47,878 nucleotides of DNA from contig NW_019775478.1 of NCBI RefSeq assembly GCF_001039355.2, forward strand, positions 77,301-125,178, read 5' to 3'. The DNA comes from Lingula anatina. Lineage: Eukaryota > Brachiopoda > Lingulata > Lingulida > Lingulidae. Each line of letters begins with the position of its first letter. Position 1 is the stretch's first letter. The position numbers and the translations under genes were made by a program. Under the pieces are notes generated by a model. It saw nothing but the letters and a program-made list of their open reading frames with translations, was not told where the DNA came from and did no database searches. Positions 24,695 to 34,732 of the stretch are shown here, piece by piece.

Positions 24695-27000
24695 TCATGC
24701 TAGTTCAAAGTCAATGCTAATGTTCAGGTTTTTTAGCCTGTCTTTGTAAATAGCGTCAAACTCCTCATTCTGTGCAACTGTAAACATGTTTTTCCAGTCA
24801 CCAACTATACCTGAAATACAATAAAATGAAATAAACACCATCACGTGTATAATAATTGCTAACAATCATTCTTTTAAGACATAACTGAGAAAAGTTTTGA
24901 CTGATAAAGCCGCTTTACACAAAAAATCTGATTGGCCGTTTACTTCGTTTTTTTTTTTACTGTGCCCATACCAGTAGAAGAAACTGTTAACTCCTATACA
25001 ATATTTTAACACCAATAGGTGACAATATCCATACGAGTAAGTCAACAAAATTTGGGATAACTGTTCGTTAAATGTCCTTGGCCATTTGGCAAAGTCGCAT
25101 TTACGTAGCCGACTGTCCCAGTTTAGCACTTTGAGTTAAGCGCAAAAACGGTTCAGCATGACCCTATTACAACAAATTATTTTGATGGTTTACGATAGAT
25201 GGCAGTCCAGTCTACCTTTTCTGTACATGGATCCTCCTGGCTGCCATAGAATCTTCAGTTCTTTCTTTGATTTCTGCATGTGATCAAAGGAACAAACTCT
25301 TGCCACTTCATCATAAAACTCCTCGGAATTCTGGTAGCCAATAAATTCTGCAATGCGGCGTACTTCTTTCTTAAGATCCTGGAAACATTTAAATGATTCT
25401 ACAACTAGACGAAAAAGATACCTCAAAATAAATAAATAAATTATTCTGCATAGCTTTTAATGTCCCTTATTTTCTTTATTTTCTTTCTTTCTGTACTTAA
25501 TTAGTTCCGGTAACTTCTGTGCTCCATACTGAAATATTTGAAGTTATACATTTATTCTGTTGTATATACGTATCCCTTTGTTTTATTTATTTACTTATTT
25601 AATTTTGTGGAGAGCATTTAATGCTTCCAGCGCTTTGCCTCCATTTCTTTCGAATAAACGTTGTTAAAAAAAATGTCCCTTTGAAAACAAAAGCAGGAAC
25701 GAAATAAAAAGGCGAATTCAATATGCCAAAATTCACGGAAATTTAAGCTATCAAGCAGTCAGCAATTCTACTTCTATACAGTGATCTACGCCAAGCACTG
25801 GTTGACTACCTTTATCATGTCTTCATACTTGACGACAAGAGCGTTCGGTTTGTTTTCGAGCGCAGCTAAATACCCTCTCACGTGATCATACCACGTGCCG
25901 TATGGAACCTCTGCAAGTAGCAAAAATGCAGACAACTTATTGTCTATCAATCAAAAAAAAAGAAAAAATAAATAAATAAAATAAAATAAATAAAAACTGA
26001 ACGTTCAAATTGGTCAAGTTTAATGTGGCAAGGAAATCGAATAGCTTAAAGAGCACGGAAAGTATGTCTTTGTTAAAATTTTTTTTCTAATCTTCACCTT
26101 TGATTTCTTTCATAAGTGCCCTGAAAAAATTATTCCAACCACCGCGGAAGCCCACTAAATTATCTCTTGACAAGTGAAAGTAACCGGACACAAAGGCGTC
26201 TTTGGGGTTTCGGACTGTGTAAATGATCTTCGACGTCTTCAGTGCCTCTTCTGGGAAGAGCTCCAGTTGAATGTGAGTGTCTAAAATTCTTGGTGACGTC
26301 ATGTCGTCTAAAATATCCACCGGACAGAACTCGGGGAACATGGTGTTTTCTTTGATACCGTCATGAAGCTGTGCTTTGCCGGAAGTCAGACACGTAACAA
26401 CTTCAAACATCCAGTGAGTGCCTGACGCATAAAAACATTTTTTTTTAATTATTTAGTAACAAGTTTTCCTATAAGTAAGTTTTACTTTGTCAACATTCGT
26501 ATAGGTCGTTTCAATTCCATTTTGAAAATGCATATTGAAAAAAAAAAAACTGTAAAACAGTTCTCAAACAATGCTCTCAATTTAAAATAAATTAATAATA
26601 AAAGATATATCCTTACTCTGCTGCGTGCTTATAATTTCTTTCGTTGGCGAAATACCGGTATTAATATACCCATGTTTTTACAATTAACACAAAACAAGCT
26701 CTTACCCGATTTTGGCCAGTTTACAATCCATATGTCGTCACCGCGGGCGTGGAACTTGTCGTAATTGTCGATATTGTCAACTACTAGTGGCCAATCGGGG
26801 ACGAACTTCCCCTTGACGCAAGCCGATCTTAATGGGTTACCTTCATCATCGTATATTGTCCGAGTATCAACTTGTTTCCTCTCAAAGATTCTCTTTCTAA
26901 ATACCGTCAACATGTATCTACGCAAATCTGGGAAATTATACATGTCTACCACGAAGAGATAAATCATCCTGAAGAAATTTTGAATGTATGAGATGACCAT
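24695..27000 (-). CDS. Cytosolic sulfotransferase (SULT family), complete, five exons
   Basis: Exons in transcription order are 27000-26706, 26421-26098, 25910-25810, 25378-25216 and 24810-24695. All have GT-AG borders and consistent phases, giving 332 residues, close to the usual 290-330. The start is supported by an in-frame TAA six bases upstream. The family transfers sulfonate from PAPS to hydroxyls or amines of small molecules. Visible motifs: the 5'-phosphosulfate loop NWPKSGTHW (P96-W102; most members have TYPKSGTTW), the likely catalytic His148 in SPRILDTHIQLE, the 3'-phosphate site VRNPKDAFVSGYFH (Arg169, Ser177), the KYEDM string encoded at the end of exon 3, and the C-terminal KGIVGDWKNMFTVAQNE (294-310) that closes over PAP. 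The roughly 50-residue N-terminal region before the core is longer than in vertebrate SULT1. The substrate cannot be told from sequence. Confidence 0.93.
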
Positions 27001-27767
27001 TGTTATTTATCTAGGATTTGCCAGTCTTGTTTTCTCTGATTCTGCACAACTGAAAAACAAAAGAGAGAAAACAAAAAAATAAATAAATACATAAAAAGTA
27101 AATAAAATAATTTACAAAAATAAATAAGTAAGGAAACAAAAATATTATGTTACCTGGTACTGGCAAATCTTTATAATGTAGGCCTAGATGGCATCTTTTA
27201 ATTTCAATCATAAGCACACTGTACTTTTTTCGAAACTATTAAATATAGCCTACAGGTTATTCTCATTTACACTTTCAGTTATTTAATTATTTTATTAATT
27301 AATTAATTAATTTATTTTTTATTGTTGTAATTCTTGTTTTGAAGCACATATTTCCAAGATAAAGTTATTTAAATGATATTTCGAATGGTCTGGAACGCCA
27401 ACTGAGCCACAAAGTCTACAGATAGGCCTACTATAGCCTAGTTAGGCCTACACAGTCTGTGCGTAACCAGACCTTGAAAAATTGTACGCACAGATTTTCA
27501 AAATTCCCTCCACGATGAATGATGCAGATAAAATTAACGAATGCCATGTACAAATTCTAGGTACAAAGTAGGCTATGTAAGTCATAACCACCTGAAAGCT
27601 TAATGATAAAGTAGGCCTAAAAATTGTGACCCAGTTAATTGAGTCCTAGACTAGAATAACTGTTTGGAAAACACAGGCAGAGCAATATGTTTCCATTATA
27701 TACAGCTCATGCACAGGGTTACAGGTAGCCTATCAGTATCACAAAGACAGAATAACGTTATACTCAG

Positions 27768-28396
27768 TGGCGGATTTAGAGGGGGGTCGGGGGGGGGGGG
27801 TACGTCGATCCTTACCCCCCCCCCCCCCTTCGATTTCTGGACCCCCCTTGAAATTAGAATTTTGACTAGCTAAATCATAGTTCTAAAACGCACCAAATGG
27901 CATCGTTCACCCTCTAAAATACCAATTTTTTCGGGGCCCTTCAGCGGGGCCAAGTTGGGGGGGGGGGGGGGGGGGGGGGCTGGGGAGACCTCCCCACCCC
28001 CGGGACCCCCTTCCAAAANNNNNNNNNNNNNNNNNNNNNNNNNNNNNNNNNNNNNNNNNNNNNNNNNNNNNNNNNNNNNNNNNNNNNNNNNNNNNNNNNN
28101 NNNNNNNNNNNNNNNNNNNNNNNNNNNNNNNNNNNNNNNNNNNNNNNNNNNNNNNNNNNNNNNNNNNNNNNNNNNNNNNNNNNNNNNNNNNNNNNNNNNN
28201 NNNNNNNNNNNNNNNNNNNNNNNNNNNNNNNNNNNNNNNNNNNNNNNNNNNNNNNNNNNNNNNNNNNNNNNNNNNNNNNNNNNNNNNNNNNNNNNNNNGG
28301 GGGGGCCGTGGGGGGGGGGGGGGGGGGGGGGGGGGGGGAGGAGGAGCTAGGGTAGACTTCGCATCCGCCGGATCCCCCTTCAAATATCCGCCCCTG
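27768..28396 (+). mobile_element. G/C-run element, copy 2 (CGGATTTAGA family), containing the gap
   Basis: It starts AGTGGCGGATTTAGAGGGGG and ends CAAATATCCGCCCCTGG, so the termini are inverted (GGCGGAT / ATCCGCC). The interior at 27851-27923 matches 8733-8805 in reverse complement and 47135-47215 in the same orientation. C- and G-runs flank a gap of 280 N. It may be two elements merged across the gap. Confidence 0.55.
28019..28298. other. Assembly gap (280 N)
   Basis: Undetermined bases flanked by poly-C/poly-G sequence that probably caused the break. Confidence 0.99.
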
Positions 28397-28613
28397 GTTG
28401 ACGTTTTTAACAGACCCGAACCGCATTAATTCTTGGGGAAATAACTCTTGCCAATATTGGTCCAAGTTGGAGAAAACATTGATATTAAGTGATGTTACCT
28501 TATAACAACAAGTGAGCAACGTTCTCTTGCCTACTTACACAACGAATATCGCGCCAGGTCAAGGTCACCATATGGTCAGTTTAAGGTCATCGTGGCCCCC
28601 CCCCCCCCCCCCC

Positions 28614-28614
<1 letters not shown>

Positions 28615-28664
<50 letters not shown>
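28615..28664. repeat. (CA)n microsatellite after a C-run
   Basis: About 24 CA units follow 18 C. Confidence 0.95.
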
Positions 28665-28666
<2 letters not shown>

Positions 28667-29801
28667 TTCGCCAACACCAATATAGACATTAAAGGGGTGC
28701 AAGCCAACTTACTTTTTGGAGGTCTTTGCAATACATGATTCGTTTTCTTTTTTAACACTTTTGAGGCCTTAACCAGACTAATGATGCATCGGCATACATA
28801 CGTTGCCCTTTTCGTGTTAGAAAGTTACTAGTAGTTGCATCTGTGTTGGTAAGATACAGTAATATGTCTTGTCTCACATTGCAAATGTGCAAAAGTGTTT
28901 TTCCTAATTTAAACTGAACATTTGAAAATTATTTTATGATTGAAATTCTCATAAATTGATACTGTTAGGAATAACGGAAAACGAGGAATAATACGATAAA
29001 TAAACAAGCAATTACTCTGTGCATAGTAACAGTGCGATCAAATATCATGGTATTTCAGAAGCGATTGGCTGGAAATTCATTAATGAATGATTAGATTTTT
29101 TTTTTTTTTTTTTTTTTTTTTGAAACGGAGCTTCCATTCGGATTTTACTAGTACGTGCATTTCTTTCCCAAATGTTTCTGGTAAATAGGCAGGGTAAACT
29201 GCTGGTGAGGATGACTCTAAAAAGTCTTGGGATGGGAACACTTATGTGTTTTTGTTGTTTTTTTTTTTTAATATTAAAACATTTAAAAGTACTAAAATGA
29301 AAATCTTTGAAAACAGGTGAGTTAACTGCTTTATTATGCTTCTGTGTTGAGCGTGTTGTGCGTGTTGTGCATGCGGGTGTGCACTAGTAAGCAGAGTGAA
29401 GTCAAACTATGACACTTAATTACTTGTGCTCATTGCAACATGAGGGAGAGCTTGGACATCAATGAAACTATGTATCCCACAAAGGGAATTGCAGTGTCAG
29501 TGAACTTGAATGGAAAATTCATTGGATTAAGAGATGGCAATAGATATGATTTGTGTATATGCCAAAATTCCTCCAATACTGTTTCATGAAAAATGTCTTA
29601 TTTATTTGTTGTTTGTTAATTTGCTTGTTTGATCTTATGTGCTTTTATAACATTACAGCATTTAGTGGTTGAAACATGCTGCAGTATTCAGTGCTGAATC
29701 CTGTGCCATGATGACGATGAGCAGCAGTTGACACTTTGCCGTAATTAACCCAGGAAACTTTGCCCTCATTTTACTGACACTGGTTGATGCAGCTCCCCAG
29801 G

Positions 29802-32800
29802 ATGGGCTGTGTTAATTCCAAGGAGAACAGGGATGCCAGCAATCCTAAATCCAGTAGCAATGCCGAAAAAGATTTTAAATTCATGTCAACGGAACAGCTG
29901 GCAGAGGAGTTGAAAACAGCTGTTGACAGAGGTAAGTATATGGATAGGTATTGGTCACAATTTTTTTTTTTTTTTTTTTGCGAAAAAAAAAAAACAGTTT
30001 TAATGAGATTGTGTTTTATTACTTTGTGAAAAAGGTGGCCTGCCTCTGATATTATGTTGTTGCTTTAGATTACTAATTTCCATTTTAATGTTAGGCTGTG
30101 AATGAAAATCAGATTTGCTCCACAATTTGTACGTCTGGTTCAAGAGAACATGACTGCTTTAATGTAGTAATGGGCACAGTTTAATGTTGTATTTCTCCTT
30201 AAATCTTTTAGATATTTATTTCACCAAGATTTGTGTGGTATAGACACGGTGAATAATAAGATTACTTTAATTATAAAAAATCCCTGTTCAAAAATGTGAT
30301 GCAGAATATGAGAGAATTTTTTTCAATAAGCCTATGATCTGGGATACCTCAATCAGAAAATGTTTTAACGTGTTGGGTTTTTTTTTTCTTTCGTAGGAGA
30401 AGGCAAAACAGCAGTGAGTATCATCTGTGCCTGTAAAGAAACACCAGTTGCATTGAATGAAGCATTCAAAGAGAAATACCAGCAGAGCATTCCAGAAGCA
30501 TGTGCCCACAAACTCCAAGACCCTGTGAAATTTGGACTCGCTTTACTATTTGAGGAACCAGTCAAGGCCAGTGTAGTTTACCTGAAAGAATGCATGGAAC
30601 ACAGGGATTTGGAAAGTCTGTGTGAGATGGCGAGCTGTGATGAGGAAGATGTGGAGGGTTTGAGTGCTGAGTTTACAAAACAGTGTGAAGGACAAACCCT
30701 GGCTGATGCATTACAAAATGGAAACTTTGGAGATAAAGATACTGTTGAAGCTTTAAACTCACTGATAGAGGTACATGAGCCAAAGTAGTATCATGTAATA
30801 GTAAAAGTCTGAAACATTTCTTGGAGTGGACCACTTCCCAGATAGCAAGCATACGTTGGGCCAACGTAGGGGAATCGTTGGTTTGTTGGCACATGGTTGG
30901 CGTTGGTAGTAATATGTTGGCCCAACGTTGGCCCAACCACATCATAATATGCACAACATAACTGCAATATGCTCACGTTGGCCCAACGTTGGGCCAACGT
31001 GTGCATATTTGTTTCNCCATAGAAACTCCAGCTTAAAATAAAAAATAGGGCAGATTTTTACTTTTTTTTTTTTTGCAGTTCATTGTTTTTAAATTGGGGC
31101 ATAAAGTGTCATGCAAATTATTTAAAATGTTGCTAATAATTTCCAAACATTGCCTCATTCAGTCAATTTGCTTTTCAAACTTTGACAGTCAGGTTGTGAT
31201 TGAGTGATTACCAAGAGAAAAAAAGATAACGTTTTTGTCTTAAACAACTGCACACTTTCTGTTTAAAAAAATCATCATCAACTCTAAACATTAGTTATAT
31301 AAAAAAAGTCACATTATACTAGTAGATCTGTACTGCAGCATGATATTGAATTTTTTCTGTTTCATATACTATTAACATGTACTTTGAAGATGAGCGAAAA
31401 TAATGATGATTTCTTTTCTCAGTTTCAGAGTAGCATGGAATCCACTGAGTGCGTGGAAACTGAAACTGTCATATCAGCTGTAGAAAGTGGGAATCTCTTT
31501 CATGGAGACAATGTCTTCTTTAAATTATTATCTAACAGTACCAGGAAACACACCAAAGAGGTCTTTGAGTCTTACTTAAAGGTGAGATTTTTTTAATACT
31601 CAGCATATCGATTTGTTTTTGTAGAGAATAAAGCTAAGATTGAGAAGAATTTCGGGTAAATTTTGCTGCAAAATGCCCCAAGTGTCATTTTTTTTTTCAA
31701 ATTTATTAAAGTAAAGAGATGAAGAGCTAGGTTTCCATCAATTTCCATTTGAGTCGATTTGACAGAAATAATTGTTACAACTTACAAAAGTGTTGAGGAA
31801 TTATTTTCATTAGACAATGAAAAAAATACATTTATTACATATTTTTCATATGGCAGAGATGTCAGAGAGACATAACAGTTGAGATAGAGAAGCATTACTG
31901 TGATACAAACCAAAGTGAGGCAAGGAAAAACATGTCTGTAATAGGTAAGGGGTGGTCCTCTAGGTTTTAATTACAGTATTGGAACTCTTATTCCAAACAT
32001 CTTCCTTGAAATGAAAACATAATGTTGAAGTATCTGTAAAGGATATTGTATTTGAATTTTTAAACAGTGTAAAATTAGTAAAAATATCCATGGCACGCCA
32101 TAACTTTTGTATATCATATGTCAGATATATACTTTGTCTTTTTTTTGTCAGTATAGACTATGGTCAATTATTATTATTAGTTATAATAGTTATAATAAAC
32201 TAAAGCCTTTCTTGTGAAATTCAGAAGTCCTGTTTAGATGGAAAAAGCAATTTACATGGCTACATATATATTGTAATTAAGTTACAGATGCTGATTTTCA
32301 GATTGCCTATAATAAAAGTGTGTAACATACAACAACGTGACAATATGTTGGGAGAGGATTTAGATTCATAAGATTATTTTTAAAGATACATTTTGTACCT
32401 GGCAAATACTAAATTTTTACTTGACTGTCTCTAATTTTACTTCAGCTCAAGTGATCCGGACTGCTCCATTGTACTTTGCCCAGACACTCCAGCGACTGCT
32501 CCCTTCCCAGGAGGTCCACAGCATTAACAGAGCTCTGTACATCATAGTCTGGTCTCATCATAAGGTATTCTTTATCTCATTTATTCCTTAGAGGCTCTTT
32601 AAACTGATGAATATGTTATAATATTTTTTGTACAGTCAGTGATATTGCTATTGTTATTTTACAATTGAAAATAAGTTTGAAAATTTTCCCTCTACTTAAA
32701 ACAATTTGCCCTTGGATATAATTTATTCAGAATCAGTAAAATCGGTGTTTTGCATAACCATTTTATACATAGAGAAAAATGAATTTAATCTAGAAGGTGA

Positions 32801-32981
32801 CAGTTCAATAATTTTATTACATCGTATACATCAGGGCATACTGTCCTCTTTGATGGAGAACTATGAAAGCACACACTTCACTCAGCTTATGATGGACTTG
32901 CGTACTCAGTGTAAGAACGAGGAGGCAAGACAGCTGATGGTGAACATACTACAGAGACACAGGGCAGGACTACTGAACTAG
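29802..32981 (+). CDS. Degenerate annexin-like protein with myristoylation/palmitoylation N-terminus
   Basis: Six exons join in phase: 29802-29931, 30397-30770, 31423-31581, 31857-31944, 32446-32564, 32835-32981, giving 338 residues, the size of a four-repeat annexin core. ATG 29802 is chosen over 29787 because it begins MGCVNSKE. Gly2, Cys3, Ser6 and Lys7 form a textbook N-myristoylation plus palmitoylation signature. Repeat 1 (about 30-98) has the annexin pattern LAEELKTAV, then SIICACKET, LNEAFKEKYQQSI, and FGLALLFEEP. The final repeat (about 255-333) has APLYFAQTLQRLL, INRALYIIVWSHHKG, and LMVNILQRH. Middle repeats are more diverged. The type II calcium loop (GxGT with a downstream acidic residue) is absent from every repeat I can align; repeat 1 has only DRGEGK at that place. 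I infer that constitutive lipid anchoring replaces calcium-dependent membrane binding. The annexin assignment rests on pattern, not a search. Confidence 0.75.
30834..31006. repeat. Palindromic GTTGGCCCAACG array in annexin-like intron 2
   Basis: Repeated GTTGGCCCAACG / CGTTGGGCCAACG units occur in both orientations, with a perfect palindrome-like block at 30973-31000. The unit is self-complementary, so the stretch can form hairpins. An isolated N lies at 31016. No coding potential. Confidence 0.85.
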
Positions 32982-33274
32982 GCCATGGCTGACCAGCTTC
33001 TTTATCTTCAAATAACCATACATGAACACTTTTCGTGTCTAAACAGGGCAAAGTTACATGATCACAAATTTTGATCTTTACTGATTGGTCAAGATACAGT
33101 CATGTGGGGTCAGTTATTTCAGTGAGATGACCTCATAGTCAACTCTGCCATATTGGACCTCGATGGCCACTGCATGAGCTAGGTACATCATCACAAGTTC
33201 TCACTGTGTCTTAATTATTTTCATTTATCTTTTAAATTCATGAACATATGTAACAAAGCAGTTTTGGACTTTGT

Positions 33275-33351
33275 TTCGGTCACCTCTTGGCTAGGTTCTA
33301 TCCAAAGCTGGGATAAGCTTCAGGTTGAACCTAGCCAAGGGGCGACCAAAA
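33275..33351. repeat. Imperfect hairpin downstream of the annexin-like stop
   Basis: CGGTCACCTCTTGGCTAGGTT and AACCTAGCCAAGGGGCGACC are inverted copies with about two mismatches around a loop of about 30 bases. It lies in the predicted 3' untranslated region, so it could be an RNA stem or a small foldback repeat. Confidence 0.75.
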
Positions 33352-33946
33352 TGTTCAGTAAATAATTGTATAAATTTTAATTAGCCAATGACAAATATTA
33401 GAGGAGTCTGTTGAATTTGACACCTCCCGTATACTGAACCATGAATCCTGGGAAAGCTGTCAGTTAACTGGCTTAGTTGACTAGGATTTCCATGAGAGTG
33501 TCATTTCACTGGATAAGATGTGACCATGTAACTACAGAGCTTAGAAACAGTTCTGAGAATTGTGATAAATAATGCAAGTGCAGAGGTCTGTTGTGGTCTT
33601 CCTTATCCAAGCACTTGCTTGTTTGCAAAAGCAACAAATCAAAATGTTTTACAGGACTTTCTAGTGATATTTATCAATATTTTTTACTCCTTTTCTTTCA
33701 TGTCAGTTTTTGTTTTTATATTTGATATGTATACATTTGTGAAGTTTTATTATATATTGGTAGGATATTTATCTTTGTTATATAACATTTGACTGTTTAG
33801 TTTCTGAATAATTTCTTGACTTCTATAAGTGTAATTTTTAATTGAAATTAACATTTTTGAACATGATAATGCAATTTAAAGAGAAAATTATAAGGATAAA
33901 CATAATTTTAAAAATATCAGTAGTTGTACAATCTTGTAGCTGCTCG

Positions 33947-33952
33947 AATAAA
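33947..33952 (+). terminator. Candidate poly(A) signal of the annexin-like gene
   Basis: Canonical AATAAA on the sense strand about 970 bases past the stop. It is the first canonical hexamer I noticed. Confidence 0.4.
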
Positions 33953-34208
33953 GTGACAAGATGATACTTTCATTGCCTCCATTTCTAAAACCAGACACGA
34001 GCGTTTTTTTTTTTTTTTTTTCTGACCAAATTGAGCTGCACAAAACAAATGATCTGCTGGGGGTATGATTGCCACCATAGTTAACGATCTCAGAATCCAG
34101 CAATTCTGCAGATAAATGCGGTCTGTAAAACAGATTGGAAGTGAAGTACCAAATTAACATCACCGCAGATAATCATTGACAAAGTAAGCCCATATTAGAG
34201 TATAATTA

Positions 34209-34214
34209 TTTATT
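34209..34214 (-). terminator. Candidate poly(A) signal of U2AF1
   Basis: TTTATT on the plus strand is AATAAA on the minus strand, 519 bases past the U2AF1 stop. Confidence 0.45.
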
Positions 34215-34732
34215 AACTTTTTGTCTTTAAAAAATGTCTTACTACATACAAAACAAATTCGAAGTCTTCTCTTCAAATTGTTACAGTAACTATCAAACTT
34301 GCATTATATTTCATAATATTTTTACGAAGAGAATGAAATGAACTATTCTCTGATATTTCTTTTTTCTTTGTTGTGTATAGTGAACAACTAAAAACAACAT
34401 CTGTTATATCTGATCGATAAATGAGGTTACTCAAAGATCAATTTACAAAAAAAAAAAAGAAATAATTTTAAACTATCCAGACCACTGCTCCTGTGTCTCA
34501 TCCCCAATAAATGAAAGAAAATGGGGGGTAATTCGGCAATAATGAGAGCACTACTCTTCTGGGTATCAGTCTTTTAAAGTTGTATGGATTGAGATACACA
34601 GTACGCAGGTGGAGCAAAGTCACAAATCACAATGCAATGATAGTGATCCTGGCAAATGAAAGTGAACTCCAGTGGTTCTCATTGTCTATTCAGTTGGATG
34701 GAAACTATACTAAAACTAGCCTGAAACTGTTA

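Larger units (their letters stand above)
27001..29801. other. Intergenic, repeat-rich, with gap
   Basis: No gene seen. It includes A/T-rich tracts (TTAATTAA runs near 27292-27312), a cluster of TAGGCCTA-like palindromes at 27420-27640, the gap-bearing G/C-run element, a (CA)n tract and a T-run at 29097-29121. The last few hundred bases presumably hold the promoter and 5' untranslated exon of the annexin-like gene. Confidence 0.5.
32982..34208. other. 3' region of the annexin-like gene
   Basis: No further exon. It probably holds the 3' untranslated region; the best sense-strand AATAAA is at 33947-33952, about 970 bases after the stop. An inverted repeat lies at 33275-33351. The 76-codon frame at 33562-33792 is A/T-rich and not convincing. 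Confidence 0.45.

Noticed and set aside
27907-28519. Long frames of 131 to 192 codons on both strands
   Set aside because: They run through the 280-N gap and poly-C/poly-G tracts; the translation is undefined residues plus proline or glycine runs.
30834-31006. GTTGGCCCAACG units considered as a CRISPR array
   Set aside because: Unit spacing is irregular, units occur in both orientations, and it lies in an intron of an animal gene.
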